Positions 27,254-41,053 of a DNA stretch of 64,000 nt are shown in pieces. The stretch is from assembly GCA_040954595.2 (NCBI GenBank), contig CM082594.2, positions 6,386,001-6,450,000 of the forward strand, in the 5' to 3' direction. Position 1 is the first letter of the stretch; the number at the start of each line of letters is the position of its first letter. The translations under genes and the position numbers were made by a program. Origin of the DNA: Balanoglossus misakiensis. Its lineage: Eukaryota; Hemichordata. The notes under the pieces are model-generated. The model saw only the letters and a program-made list of their open reading frames with translations, was not told where the DNA came from and made no database searches.

Positions 27254-28319
27254 GAGTCTGTAGGTTCAACCACAAACAGGCAGTAAAGGACAACATGTTT
27301 AGACTTGATGTAATATTCCACAATGTTTTCTGATACTTGTAATTTTTATCTGACTCACAGAAAGCAAGGGGATATCTTGCAATGCATTGTGGGTAAACTG
27401 TGGATAAACTCTGGGAACTGCATACCATCAGGCAACTAAAATTTTTTTTATTTAGAAATATCCCCATCAGCAATCCAACTTCATTATTTTCAATGTCGTA
27501 CGTTGTGTGCTTTTTGAGTTGACACTGTTTGGATGATTTGCATGCGGAGGACGAACCCCTGAACACCTGCCATTGCACGGTGGCATGCCCGCAGTTTCCA
27601 ATCAACTGCATTCTGAAGAAGGCAAGGACAAAAAGAATGGTCGGTGGAGGCATTGAGAGTCTTCCTTGGCGTGGAGCCAATCAAACCCGGCCACTCACAT
27701 CCGGAAATTAACTCCCAACCATTGAACTGTTAGAACAGAGGATATTCAGCATTTTGTCTTTTGTTGCAGAATTCTCAACAACGAAAATTGCATGCCACAG
27801 ATGTCAGAAGTATGTTTCTTTCTGCGACTTTTTCTCCTTATACGTGTTGGCTGTTGGTTTCTATAAACATAACCACTATGGCTGGCTTTTCTAGTCTTTC
27901 TGATGTGGGAGCACTTATCCGATAACATCAACTCTGTATACAATGGCCATGCTTCGTTTAACCCATTGTTGTTGGCTTGTTACTTTTTAATGTGGACATA
28001 CTTCCATTGTCACTGTGTTTAGCTGACAGATGGTCTTAATAGATTAATTTGTCAGTTTTAATTTGGAGGAACGTTTAGCTCTTTTGAGACCTAAGGCTAG
28101 AAATATAACTGGCCAAAATTTAAGCCTGTCTGTTGTTTTCCTATCAAGTATAACTGAAATTAAAAATTAAAATACAAATTTGAGAAAGACTGCCCAGAGT
28201 ACAAAGTAAATGACATTGATGGGAAGTTTTTCATACCAAATGCAGGTCAAGTTCATGAAGTTCAATTTTGCCGTTACAGTTGCTAATATTACAATAACAA
28301 CTATCATATACTAGTATTG

Positions 28320-28330
28320 CCCCCCCCCCC
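28320..28330 (+). repeat. poly(C) run
   Basis: Eleven consecutive C inside otherwise AT-rich DNA. Confidence 0.85.
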
Positions 28331-29274
28331 TCCACACATACATATACATCATGCACACACTCGTTGTTACTAGTAGGTACTTTCCAGACGATACTGATGT
28401 CAAAATATTGTCATTTATGAAGGAATTAAAATAAATCCTCCAGGCCAATGCAGAACCCAAACTCGGGTGAAAGAAATGTGAATAAAGACTAAAGTTGATG
28501 TCTTTAAATAACTTCAGTTTGTGGAATGGCCCATGATAATGGAAATATCTCTGTAGAATTTTTATTGGATGCAAGTGCAGAGGCATTCTTTCAGCAGATA
28601 GCGTTTAATGGGGAACATTTAAAGAGAAACAAGGGCCGGTTCATCTCACTGGACATGTGAAGCCACTAGGGCATACCAGTGTTATCTGTGAAGTGCCTCA
28701 GTAGAGATACACATGGAATTTTTATTTCGTCCGGCAGCTGACAGGCTATCTCCGTCGTCATTTGCAAGAGAAACATAAAAAGGAATCTAACATGCCAGTT
28801 GAGGAACCCAGGCACGTTTCTCGTAGGACATGAAGATAGCTGCAGGAAGTGATTGCCAACTGGCCCAGTGCTTGATTTGAGGAGAAAAACAAGAAGACAA
28901 GAATGCTATTTTCATGAAAATCAGACAACGGAGAACAGTTGAACCAGGAATTGGGGAACGATAATGAATATTTTGTATACTAAAGTAACTGTTGTTTTCG
29001 GTAGTTACTGAGTCAGTATAATAATCTTGGCGAGTCAGTACAAATTAAAGATCATAGAAGATATTGCTGCAGGTTAATTTCATACTGAACCCAAGTATAC
29101 AGTTCCATTCAGCAAAGTCGATTAAGAGAAATGATATAAGAATACGTTTCTAATGATTCCCCCTTCAAATACGCGACGTGTTTTATTTATTAACACAAAT
29201 GAAATGGACCACCTTCATTTGCATAATGACGTGGATACGCCAGCAGGAACAGCTGGCCGCGGAGAACAAAAGCG

Positions 29275-29288
29275 GTTACCATGGGAAC
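29275..29288. promoter_or_regulatory. RFX X-box-like palindrome
   Basis: GTTACCATGGGAAC matches the X-box consensus GTNNCC-AT-GGNAAC. It lies 1.3 kb upstream of the perfect X-box at 30593. Confidence 0.45.
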
Positions 29289-30592
29289 ATAGGAAGATTG
29301 ATTTTCAATGAGCTGGATTAAACATTTCATTATTGTATGCCTGGTAACGATTCTATAGCCACAGGGATATTTTCGATGCAGTCATTAAATGTTAAACACT
29401 TTGTTACATGAAAAAATAACAAAAAATCAAATCTATCGTAAATCTCAGAAAGGGGACAGAGGTCATTGCCCCGAGAAACTTGTGTTGATTTTATGCTGTC
29501 TTACGTACGTACAAGAAGAGTGCGTCGCAACAACGATCTCAAACTCCATTCATCATTTCATGATTGTCCACCACTCAGTTCACAGTGTTCGGGGAAAATG
29601 CTTGGAACTCCCGTTAGCTTTTTGTAAAAGAAAAAGCACATTACACACGTGCATATTTATACCGTTATAACAAGTTGATTCCTTGTTAAATTATTGGCAA
29701 AACCCAGTGAACATATAGTCTTAATGTGAAACACCTGGATTTCCCATTTGCTTTCTATTCCGAGTGTACGTGATGCCGCCCGCAGCAATGCTCTACATTT
29801 TCTGGTTGCAATCGTGTAACCCCTTGACCTCCACATACATTAAAAAGTCTAACGTTATTCACCTCAAAAATGAATTTCTCACATTAGGAAGTGCTCTCGC
29901 TTGAAAAAAGTCAAGGATGAAAATCAGAGGTGACCATTCAATGAATACTAAATTTTCTGCAGTGTACCACTGATATGAAAAATTCAAAATGGCGGTTAAC
30001 TCTAAGGCAAGACATTCTGTTGTAAATTTATGTGCACCAATGGTGGTGAACAATTGGCTTGACCGCAGTGTTTTCCACCTAACACAGTCATATGAAGATT
30101 TTTTACATTAAGATTTTGATGTAAAATGATCATAAAACTTGTGTTTGTTTGAAAAGATTATGTGACTTTGGTGAACCTGTCTCAGTATACTGTGAGAAGA
30201 AAGATGGCAAGGCTTTGCTAAAATTTTAATTTTAGTAGGGATGAAGTTTTTGGTGTATGTCAGAGAGCTGCAATGCCAACAGTCAACTATACATTCTCTC
30301 ATATTCTTTCATGTTATATATACATACCATGGAGTTATACATCAAACATGTATTTCTACTTTCAGAGTGTTGTTTTGGAGTGAGTGTGGGAAATTTATGA
30401 CATGTCAAAAAATGCTTAATAATATTTTGATGCCAGTTTTCAATATCTTCTCTCTGTGATCAGTTTACTCAGAAATGTACACAGCTAGGATGACACCCCC
30501 AAGAGCTAGCCACATTAGTATGTGACGTGCAAACACTGCGGATCTCCCAAACGTCCAGTGGGGGAGTCCGATTTTGGTCCGTCCCAAAGGAC

Positions 30593-30606
30593 GTTGCCAT
30601 GGCAAC
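30593..30606. promoter_or_regulatory. perfect RFX X-box
   Basis: GTTGCCATGGCAAC is the exact palindromic X-box consensus bound by RFX-family factors. Confidence 0.6.
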
Positions 30607-30721
30607 CCTTCTGCGGCTCCCGAGAGACCCCAGGGGTTGCGGATCTGCAGATCATTGTGGGTATCGGTGTGACCTTTCCTGAATACGTGACATTTCAAAA
30701 ACATGCGTGGAAACCTTCTAG

Positions 30722-30886
30722 ATGGCGACGGCATCAAAAGCAGCTGTTAACGTCGCCTATTTTTCCCTGGCGTTCGCACTGACGTCATCGCGCAATAACT
30801 GTGCCAGTTCCTTTATATTTGTTCCAAAACCAAGCATACGTGCCCCTGATGGACACAGATGTCGCCAGGAACAATGCACGCAATAA
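30722..30886 (+). CDS. possible 54-residue microprotein (weak)
   Basis: An ATG in ATGGCGACGG context opens a 54-codon frame with a hydrophobic stretch at about residues 8-20 (AAVNVAYFSLAFAL), like a signal peptide or single membrane segment. Three cysteines follow (residues 27, 46 and 52). The stop codon overlaps an AATAAA (30882-30887), which could make a very compact transcript. I do not recognise the protein. A frame this short can arise by chance; its position inside a CpG-rich, promoter-like patch is the only reason to list it. Confidence 0.15.
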   Translation: MATASKAAVNVAYFSLAFALTSSRNNCASSFIFVPKPSIRAPDGHRCRQEQCTQ

Positions 30887-31873
30887 AATTAAAGGTTTTT
30901 AAGCTGTGTGCTGATATTTCCCCCTTATCAAGTGAAGATTTTTTTGTTCCCCCTGCGAATAACATTCCACCCTTGAGGGAATACCATATTGGAAGTTTCG
31001 TGATAAGCTGACAAAATACTTTCCTTTATCTTTTAACACCAAATTCATCACTTTTTATCAGAACTAGTTTTTTCAAAAACCCAAGTGAGAGTAACCACAG
31101 TTACTTGGCAATATGTTATATTTCATCGGAATGGATAAATTAATTTCCTGTTTGATATCATCAGATATTCACATCGGCCTACTTGTTATCTAATGGCTGA
31201 CAGACACATACACTGCACATTACAAGTTTCTGAATTCCATTTTATATTGACTGCTCTTCCTTTTCAACTGCACTGTATGATTTGACAAGAAAAGGCTCAT
31301 TATTAAAATTAAAATGACAAAAAGCTGTTCACTTGTTGAAAATTATGAGTCGAAATATAACTGATAGTTCACATTTGAAGGAGACAGTTTTGATCAAATG
31401 GGAGCATGGTGTCTTTGGCGCTATTTTTTAGTATGTGAAAACGTTGCATGTTTGATTCACTGATCTAGTGCATGTCTCTCCTTGGAGAGAGAATCACCAC
31501 TGATCCAGAGCTTAGCTTGAGACATTAGCCTCAAATCCTGGGCAGACGGTTACCCGGTCATTAGTCGAAGAGCCTTTTGAAATCACAAATATTAGCGGTG
31601 CAGGTTGAATATTTCACCGACATAAATGTTTGATGTTTCCAATCACTGCGTATCTCCCAAAGCCAAAAGAACCCAGTGTGTCCGTGAAAATAATTTCCCT
31701 GTTTCATCTCTGTTTTTGTAAGTTGAGATATCAGATTTCTCTGCGCTGATTCTCTACGACAGATTGATCATGATGAATGGTGAACTGGCAAGCTTTTGAG
31801 ACAGGAAATAACAAAGTTTGGTCGGTTAGCATTGTCGTCATTGTCAGAGTTCTCAGGGCTTGCTGCTGCAGTT

Positions 31874-31887
31874 GTCACCATGGCAAC
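31874..31887. promoter_or_regulatory. RFX X-box
   Basis: GTCACCATGGCAAC, both half-sites matching the X-box consensus; 1.3 kb from the perfect site at 30593. Confidence 0.5.
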
Positions 31888-32167
31888 ATCCACATTACCA
31901 CATAACTAACATTTCAACAGTCTGAAGTATGTGCGAGCGTTATGTGCTGTGCTTAGGTTCATGCAGATTGATTTCAGTGCAGCTGAATTTCCTTCGACTG
32001 TTATCTCTGCATTTGTAAGGATCATCATCCATCTATCTCTTGGTTCATTTCTTTGGACGTACATGGGTATGGCTGTACTTATCTAGTTTCATCTGTTCAT
32101 CCATTACCCAGGCATTCAACTGTAAAAAATCTAATTTTGATTTGATAACCTGATTTGTATTGTGTAT

Positions 32168-32250
32168 TCTCTCTATTTCCCTCTCTCCCTCTTCCCCCTT
32201 CTCTCTCTTTCCAACACACATACATTTCTGTCTCTTGCTGCTACACACTC

Positions 32251-32281
<31 letters not shown>

Positions 32282-32300
32282 TACACAGAGAGACAGACAC
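32168..32300 (+). repeat. pyrimidine tract followed by (CA)n microsatellite
   Basis: A CT-rich tract (32168-32213) leads into ACAC-type dinucleotide repeats (about 32244-32300) and then AGAGACAGACAC. The long frames here are artefacts of the simple repeat. Confidence 0.85.
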
Positions 32301-35300
32301 ATGCATACAGATGCACACGTTCCATTGTTATTATGAACCCCACATTCCTCTGTCCACCAATCTGATTGTCGTGTGACCCGAGCCATGCAAATTCTTTAAA
32401 TGAATTTCATCCATCATGTTGAACGAACAGCATAAATTTACGAGGGAGAATAGAATGCTCCCAGACATGGAACACAAAATATCAACATCAATAACCTTCT
32501 TTTCATTTAAAATATAACAGAGAGATCAACCATCCAGTCAACCATTGCGTCTCATCAGTTTTACACTCTGTTGTTTTTGTATGAGTAAATAACATTAATT
32601 TTTAATCTAGATTCAATCATCTTGGCGCTTTTTTTACCGTACATGTCTAGTTGCATGAGTTTGTAATGACTCCCTTATGTGCCACCAATCTCTTCGATAG
32701 CCTGCTATCAGTTTATGTGTGTGGTAGCAATTTAGGCGAAATATTTTGCTTATCTACCCGTAAGTTGTAAAAATCACTTTCCATTTGGTGCAGTTATCTG
32801 GTGACACGGCTGATTGATCGCTGGCTGAGCTAGTCTCGGACACTTTTAACGACAAAAAAGGCAATCAGTAAGCGCGCTGTGCGTTTATGCAGCGACTGGT
32901 TTTCTGCCAAACCGTTGCAGTGAGCTTCGCTTGAAAATTTCGCGATCTACCTCAATTCCAGGCACGTTTCGGCTATCCTTAGGGTGATCCTTTTATGCTT
33001 GACTTTCATCGCTTTCATTTTTCGCTCAAACTCCCACTTGGCGAAAAAACAAATTGGTACTTGAAACCACCAAATATAATGAATTCCACACACAAAAGTT
33101 GTTCATCTGGTAAATTGCTGTTCTGTGAAATTGGAATCTTTCAGCTCGCAAATTCGCATTCATGTAACCTTTAAAAACGCACATAGTAATCATGCTCCCT
33201 GGTCTTTATGTACCTGAACCGACTATAGAAATCAGTAATGATGATTTTGTATGATACATTATGATTATGAATACATTCAATTACCCTGTCTTTCATTCAG
33301 TCTCTGAAAAGCCCATTCCATCCCCTGCCAATTTACCTGCCACCCCCCGCGTTCAAAGTGGGCTGTCCTGATGGTATTTCGCATACAGTCTTTAGAAATA
33401 TTTTTTATCTGACTACCATGTTATATAGTTAAGAATTCTTCAGATTTGAGGGAATAGTTTTCCGAGGGTTGTACTTGACCAGTACTGGAGCGGCGTTCAC
33501 GGTTTTGTCAGTGAGTATTTGACGTTTTTGAGTATCTGTGTCTTTTGCTGGCTCGTTTTTTTTACACGCTCCTCCATCGCCTAATTGTGTTCTCGCATCA
33601 GTTTCTGATGCATCCAACGGTTTTAGCTGAATGGTGGAGCAAATTGCGTGAGAAACAGCACTCGGGTTTGTCTGCACGGTGAATGGAAATATCGTGCGAC
33701 CGTTCTCTTCTTTTTTTCGCGGGGCTTGATTCCTTTGCGAATGCTTTTTGCTCAGAAATCAGACCGTTTATTAAATTGAACACCATGCCCTTGATCAAAT
33801 TTGCTCCGAGACTTTAATACAGAGCTGTAAATGTACTGCATTATTGTCAGGGAAGTAAGGGAGTCTTTTTTGTGTATGTTGGAAATTTGGTCTTTGCTTC
33901 TATAAACCAACACTCTGTCGACGAGTAACCATGGATTGGACAAAGAGTCTCGGTTATCCTGGGGCTGTGGTGTTCATTCCACTGCAAATACTGGGTATCT
34001 GCCTTAGATTAATCTGAGAAGGCACACCACACATACACGAGATCTCGTCACATTTGTTTCATATTTACCCTGATAGTATAGATACAGAAGCCATTAGATA
34101 CTTGGACCCTGGCCAAGCTTAATTTTACTGACTCTGTATGTATATCTTCCATATTTCGCATCAGCCGGGGTGATATTCCGGTCACCTCTTGCTGCACACT
34201 GAACTGTCTCCCCTCTCTTTTGATGTGAGCAGCCTGAAATTTTTCATTTGAGCTCAGCATGGTTCAACTAAAAGCTCGCCCATCCCTGAGTCGTTATGGC
34301 GATGGATGTAACACCTTTCCTTTCTGATTCAGTATGGTGGAAAAGAGTATCAGGCCTAGCTGGCAAAAGCTTAGAAATCGACGTTTGTTTTTTACCTTCT
34401 GGGGAAAAAAGTTGATTGACATGATCCCCGCAGTCAAAATGACATGTACTGGCAGGACCTCTGTCGATTATGTAACGAAATTATTACCCTCCATTGTCAG
34501 AGGATGTGCTATTTCATGCTTGAGTAGTTTTTTTTTACGACATCTGTGAGCAATGGCTAATCAAATAACTCTTCTCTCCCAAGCAAAGTTAGGTCCATTA
34601 CCGTTTGTTGTGTCCCGTTACAGGCATTATAGGCGGCAGTTAGATTTATTTATCAACTTGTGAAATAAATGTTTATAGCATTGTTCTGGCGTTTTGGCAC
34701 GTAGCGTCGAACTGTAATGTAGTCACTGCAGAACCATTAGCCTACTTTATGATACAACGTGAGGAATTAACGTTTTGTGTACTTTGTCGTATCAAATTTT
34801 TTCAACATTATTCGTGTTTGGTGCCTTAATTAGACACTAAATCCCGATGGACTGGCTGTTGTTTTTAAGGGTATTGTGCAATGCTGGAGGTGATTGCTGG
34901 CATATGCGTAGGTGTGTGATACAGTAAGCATATATTTTAAATTCACGATGGTCATGAATACAATTTGTTCTCCAAGCTAATCATGATTTAGTGAAAAGAA
35001 CAGAATGTTTCAGTACTGTCAGGAAAATCTGTTTCAATTGTTGGTAGGTACTTGGTTCCAATGCCAGTTTAAATATTACCACACACTAAAAGCATTTTCG
35101 GCGATGTTTTTGTTAATAGATGTTAATTCTTAGCTCTCGTCATCTCCAATCTGATGAATGTTTCTGTGTATTTGAATAACCAGAGTGATGACGTTTTCAT
35201 ATTTTTTTTCCAAACGGCAACTGGCGTTCACAAACATGAGCTGTGGCCGTGATGAAAGAGTTGGAAGTGCCCACAGCAGGCGGGGTGGGGTGGGCGGGAC

Positions 35301-36618
35301 TAGTAGATTAATGCACACATACTGTGTCATAGAGGATCACACGGCTCTCCCTTGGTGACAATATGTTCCATTGTTTGTTTTTCGGAGATGTTGAGAATTG
35401 TAGTGGAATGACACGTAGTACCACAAACCCAAAATAAAATTGCGGTGAGATATTTTCAAAGTCGTAAAATTTCAAAAATCGCATCAACGTCATAAAATAT
35501 GTTTCTACAGTGTCTCGACCCAATATGGCTGGACTCCTGCTGGCTACAAAAAAATAATAATCTACTTATACCTGGTCAGTACTGCTGTTTTCATTTGTAT
35601 GACTTCAGCATTCACCAATGCATTACCCTATATTCTCCCGACAAAATGGCCAAAACGCTAATGGTTGAGAGAGGCAAATTATTGATTTTCTTCATCAACC
35701 CTTGCGTTCATAATTAAATTTTCTAGCACAGAGTGATCTTTTCAATTAATGTGAACTATTCAATTTGTGGTCTCACTGCAATTAGTGTTTTTGCATCACT
35801 GCAACTAGACTAACAATGTTACATGGTCACTGTTGTTTTTAATGAGGCTGAGTGAAAAATTAAAATCAAGAAGCATTTATTGTTTGACATATTAATTAAC
35901 AGAAACTCCAATTCTACATGCAAATTTCTGCTGCAAGTTGATAGACTTTTTGGAAGAGCAGTGGGATGTTGAAAATAACATCGAAATCTGCTTTGAGACT
36001 CAGGCCAATACCCTTTGTGAAAAATGGGTTAGCAATATATTTACCATAGGATGTTATTTATTCATTGTTTGAAAAAAAGACAAATTTTAGGAGTAATAAA
36101 GCAGGCCACAGGCTATCAGCCATGCGTGTAAATTACTGGACGGCAAATAGAGTGCTGCTATGGCGATCTGACGCGGTTTGTAAATTGCTGCAGTCGTGTA
36201 ACACTGCAGACTGAAGATGTATTAACTGAACCCAAGCTGTTGGTTTTTCTTTTACAATAGGTGTCAGTTCAGCACATTCTGTCTTGTATCAGTAAAGTGT
36301 CAATACGACTCTCTTGTCAGTATATGTATTTAACTGCAACAATTTTTTGAAGGAACTTGGATGATTAGATTTCGACTTCATGTACTACTACGTTCAGTTC
36401 CACAGAGTGTAAAATTGTTGCGTCAGATGATTGATAGGAAAATTTAATTAAAAAAATATATTTTTGATAGCAAACCCCTGCTGTTTTGATAATTATAACA
36501 GTTTCAACCTAAAACTGTGTTACCTGTAGGTGGGTGGGGAAAAAGTAAGTCTACAACAATAACAGATGAATTAAATGTATCAATGGTAATCTACAGATAT
36601 CCGGTATTGTAAACCAAC

Positions 36619-36634
36619 CCTCTCTCTCTCTCTT
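36619..36634 (+). repeat. (CT)n microsatellite
   Basis: About eight CT units, followed by a short pyrimidine tract. Confidence 0.8.
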
Positions 36635-37838
36635 TCCTTCAATTTTTCTATCGACCTACTTGCGTCAACTCCGGATAATTGAGTAACCTGTTCTCATGAA
36701 CTCTAGGTCACTGGATTTGGTAATGGTTATCTGATACCAGCAATTTTCTGATTCTTTGAATATGAATATCCCAGTGGTTTTGTCCCCAACCTATGTGAGT
36801 TTTTTGACAAAAAAATCTGTGAGTAGTGTGGAATTTGCATATTAAGCTCTTACCCATCACTCAGCATGGACTAATAACCGTCACATCATTCTGATATCGT
36901 CATAAAAAATATGTATTTTGCTTTTCGGTGCAAAAGAATGCCATGTGATCAATATATTGGATTTTGTGAAGTCTGGTTTTTCGTCCATTGAAATTAAAAC
37001 TAGCCGAGTTAGAATATTATGATTTTTCTGAACAGACTAAATTATTGCACATTTTATTGTGTTTTGAAATGCATGTTTGTTTCGGCCAGCCTTCCGTGTA
37101 ATGGCGATAAAATGGGTATGAAATGCAAATACGATTCAGATATCGCCAGAATCACATCCATTACAGCTGTCACGAGGGCTAATTTGTTCTTTGTTGCCGT
37201 TTTGTCAGCTTGCCAATAAATTTATCATGTGCAATTATCTTCTCTGTTTGTAATCGGTGCCATCTTTTACCATGATATTGAAATGGAAACACGACTTTCC
37301 CTGTGCTAATCTTTGTGTTTTTGTGATGCAAAGTTATTTGATCAGGGAAATGATTTGATTGTGGTGGCAGCAGTACAGTTGTGTGGGGATTATTTGCGAA
37401 TGATCTTGCCTACAATGCAGATACTGGTATACATCTACTTTCTAAAGCTTGTAATCGTAACACATAAAATTTTTACTAGCTGTGTTGTCAATTCAAGATA
37501 GCAATAGAGAAACTTGGATCTAGTCGGATTTTTATTGCCCTGGATCCTTTTGTTCGGACTTGTTTATTATTTGGGTGTTTTTTTCCCTGTGGACAAAAGT
37601 TCTCCTGTTGTGTGCTTAAACCACTGTCCCAACTGCGACCACTGCCAATGGATATGGTGTGGTGGGGTTGTCTGTAATTGGTTGGTTCCGACTCATGAAT
37701 ATTTGGCCCCACATGTGTTTATGGCTCGGGGAACAGGAATGCAGGGGTAGTAAGCCGAGAAGCCTCATTAAGATTCAGATTTGAGACAGGCTGCCTGGAT
37801 CTCGGCCAGAGTTCAAGGGTGTCTTCGCAAGAGCTCGG

Positions 37839-37854
37839 TTGTGTGTGTGTGTGC
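37839..37854 (+). repeat. (GT)n microsatellite
   Basis: About eight GT units. Confidence 0.8.
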
Positions 37855-38009
37855 CTGTTGTTACGTACACGTCCATTGGATATTTGCCCCTCGTCTGCAG
37901 TTGTGACATTTTGTGAGTGGAAAGCATCAGCTAAGTGGGTCTCCTTTTGGCCAGGCGTTGCCGTGCAGTTATCTCACTTGATAAAAAGTTAAAGTAGAAA
38001 CAGTTTCTC

Positions 38010-38137
38010 TTCTCCCGATTGGCTGTCTCTTCTCCCGCACTGAAAAAACTGTGCGACATTACCCATGTGGTGTGGTGATGTTCATTTGGCTCCTGTGAAC
38101 TGCGCCAGTCGGATCGCTACCTGGCATAATTGGCAAG
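38010..38137 (+). promoter_or_regulatory. possible alternative promoter/exon end (weak)
   Basis: An inverted CCAAT box (CCGATTGGCT near 38017) sits about 120 bp upstream of a good donor, GGCAAG/GTATGT at 38137/38138. This could be a leader exon spliced to the PCBP start exon 3.6 kb downstream. There is no further support. Confidence 0.2.
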
Positions 38138-41035
38138 GTATGTATTTGTGACTGGATTTTCCAGAATTTTCTGCCGTTTTATTTTCCCGCTGGGGATCAG
38201 TTCCCTGAAGATGCTGTACAGGTTTGTGTTAGTTGTGACGTCTGGATGTCCTGACAGAGCATAGCTGTTCAAACCGTCAGACTATTGACCATGGTTACTT
38301 GTTAGTGCGTCACAGCTCTGTGTGGAATATGTCATGATTTCAAATCTTTGGAGGAGTTTCACTGGAAGACAGAGACTGCCATCAGAGTGTAGCCACGTCT
38401 AGTCTAAGTCAAGAAACATTTTTTTGTTTCAACTGTGCTTGGATTTTCACTGGCGCTGTCAAAAGCGGTGGTCAACAGAAATGATATGACGAAATTTTTT
38501 TGCATCAGCTGCACAGTTTGTGCAAGTGTGATTGCTAAACCCCGTTGGATGTTTATCCACCACGCTCAGCTGTGGTTTTCTCTCTCTTTTGACGATCAAC
38601 TTTCAAACTTCTCCATTGGTTAGAGGAGAAATTCAACCTGGCCCCCGCAGCCGCGTTGATGCTGAACTTTCCTGAACCAGAGGGAATCCAGTCGTGAGAG
38701 AACGCAGCGTGTGCAGACTTGAAAAATGGTCTTGCCGTGAAATATGTGATGCTATGATAAAGCAGACAGCACACATGCCAGAGTTCACTGCAGTAAAAAA
38801 AAGGCAGAAATTGTATTTTACAGAGATGCACAGTTCTTATCGTTTCTTCATAAAAGTAATTTACATTTGAACATTTACTCGACTGCAAGCCGATACAGGG
38901 TCATCCGTCTTCCCCTGAAAGCACATTAAAATTTTACGTTTTCAATTTGTGGCCCATCTTTCACAGACGACTAATGCACACAGTCATTAACGTGGCTACC
39001 TGGGTCATTATCTCTGAAAAGTTACATCGCAGTCCCTCGCAAGTTAACATGCGACTCTCAATCAGAAGCCCGGCGTAATTAATATCTCCCTGCGCAATCA
39101 CGCGATCTAGCAATTAAGGATTGTTTTTAACTCCCTCTAGTCGTTTCGTGTGGACGTTGATGCATGGTTAGGGTGCGTCCCCCCTGACACCGGTGGCCAT
39201 TCCTCAAAGTACGGAAACGGTAGAGAGTTTTATGCCGGCTGGCCGCCAGCCACTGTTGCTTCCATTCCTCTCCATCACTCCTGCTTCCACTGGCGGTTGA
39301 TGGGACATGGAAGCAAAATTAATGGATGGTTATCATCAGGAATCGTCCGCTCTCCGTCTGCGCCTAGCGTACATAACCTATTAGCTGAACTCTGCCAGTG
39401 GTATGGCGCTGTCAAAAGAAGTATCAGTTTCATGCCATCCTCAGTCTCGTCGTCCGTCTGTCCGTGTTCTCGTAGACGGGCGCTCAGCGCTTGTTTACCG
39501 GCCAGTGGAATTATCACGGATTTGATTTCTGCCGGTTATGGACCAGAGTTCAAGTATTTTGTTTGGAGAGGCGGTTTACATCAAGCTGTAGCCTCTTGCT
39601 TGTGTAATTGTAGTCTGCAGCTTTGGAAGAGAATGCTGAGGCCGGGTACATGTAGTTGTCTTATTTTCTATCCTGCAGAATTCCAGTTGCCCCTGTGGGT
39701 TGAAGGGGAGTAACCTGGGGGATCTTGAAGGTGAAACTTCGGGCGTAACTTGATCCAAACAACTGTTCCACCACATCACTTCTGATGTAATAGCCCAAGA
39801 TGCTCTGCTCCAATCACCAAAGCGCCACCCCCCGCCCTCACTTGAAACAAAATGGACATTGTGAAATTGTCTAAAAGCACAGCAGATTTTGGCATCTGAC
39901 ACACTGTTATCCTCACTGCAAAATGCCAGTGGATGTTGGATGTAAACATTGGTCGCTGATTCCAGCTTTTGTCAATGAGAATGCCATGCCAAGCCTTTGC
40001 ATTGGGATTGACTGTGAGTGGTACAGGAAGGTTCTCCTGTTACAGGACGACCAAGATAAACTCCCTTTTGCCATCTGTTCTCTCTGCATAAACCATCACT
40101 CAGCCATATTGGTTTGGTCAGACACACAGGCTTCATTCATATGCACGGGACGTACAACGCTTCAACTCATGCCCTGGGTTAAGAGTAATAAATCTGCAAA
40201 GCTTAGGAGTGTAACCTATGTCAGTTATTGTAAGGAACTCCTATCCAGCCCTTGGCTGACTTGGTTGATCCATTGTCATCGCTGTTCAGTTCATGGACGT
40301 GTAATATCCTCTTCGCCGTGCACGCATGCACCACATGCACGTTTGCATGCATGTGCACGTCCGAGCTAGCCTTCTTTAGGCATGTACTCATTTAGAAGTA
40401 TTCTATTTCTGTGGGTTGCGGTTTGAGCAGAAGCTGCTTTTGTGGTTTCTGGTCGCAACGGACCAGCCTTTGCTGAAAAGAAATCCCTCCTGGATGTCTG
40501 TTTTCTGGCAGGACTGGTTGTTTTTCATCCAGAGTCAAATTTATTAGCGAATGTGAATTGCATATGTTGGGATGAATGCAGGGCTTATTCCCTGCTCTTT
40601 AAATCATGTTCGCAAGGCATGTTTAAACTTGTGCAAAGTCATTTTGAAAAACTGCATAGCCAAATAAACAAAGAGGGCAGCGTGAATCAATAAATTTCGA
40701 GTCGTTTTTTTAGGAGAATGTTGTTCTGCGCCACAGAAACTGTGCAGGTCTTTGAATGCATGGGCATAGTGAGGTGTTTTCTTCTCTTTGATGAACTGTG
40801 ATTGAAGTTAACAAACCTTCGTTGGTTATCCAGAGAATAGTCAATTAGTGGGAAAACACAGGCCTCAGTGTGGTGTTCACACTGCCTCCACCACCCTGCA
40901 ATGCGTGAGGGGCAGGGGACTCTGTGGTGGTGTTTCTGTGTGTCAGTGATTGAGATGTCTGTGTTCTATCAAGACACTTCTTTGACAATAGTGGCTTGAG
41001 TAAAGTGAGGCATAATACTCTCACTATCAATAAAA

Positions 41036-41053
41036 AGAGAGAGAGAGAGAGAG
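41036..41053 (+). repeat. (AG)n microsatellite
   Basis: Nine AG units. Confidence 0.85.

Larger units (their letters stand above)
30480..30890. promoter_or_regulatory. CpG-rich patch with X-box, ATGGCG and CRE: candidate promoter or enhancer
   Basis: About 23 CpG in under 300 bp, plus three strong motifs: a perfect palindromic X-box at 30593-30606, GATGGCGACGG at 30721-30731 (YY1/start-codon-like) and the palindromic CRE TGACGTCA at 30780-30787, followed by a CGCGCAAT box. This combination is typical of CpG-type promoters. A short open frame begins inside it. Direction of transcription is unknown; it could equally be an intronic enhancer of PCBP. Confidence 0.35.

Noticed and set aside
27204-27680. 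158-codon open frame on the - strand
   Set aside because: Ends through a poly(T) run (Lys-rich artefact) and resembles no known protein.
30465-30734. - strand frame with a hydrophobic C-terminus (RHILMWLALGGVILAVYISE), tail-anchor-like
   Set aside because: The hydrophobic end is suggestive and the CpG-rich context interesting, but no family is recognised and it overlaps the regulatory motifs. Not strong enough to call.
32155-32376. open frames over the CT/CA repeats
   Set aside because: Products are Ser/Leu and Thr/His repeats translated from microsatellites.
40318-40360. alternating purine-pyrimidine stretch GCATGCA/TGCATGCATGTGCAC
   Set aside because: Could form Z-DNA or a hairpin, but the arms are imperfect and nothing ties it to a function.
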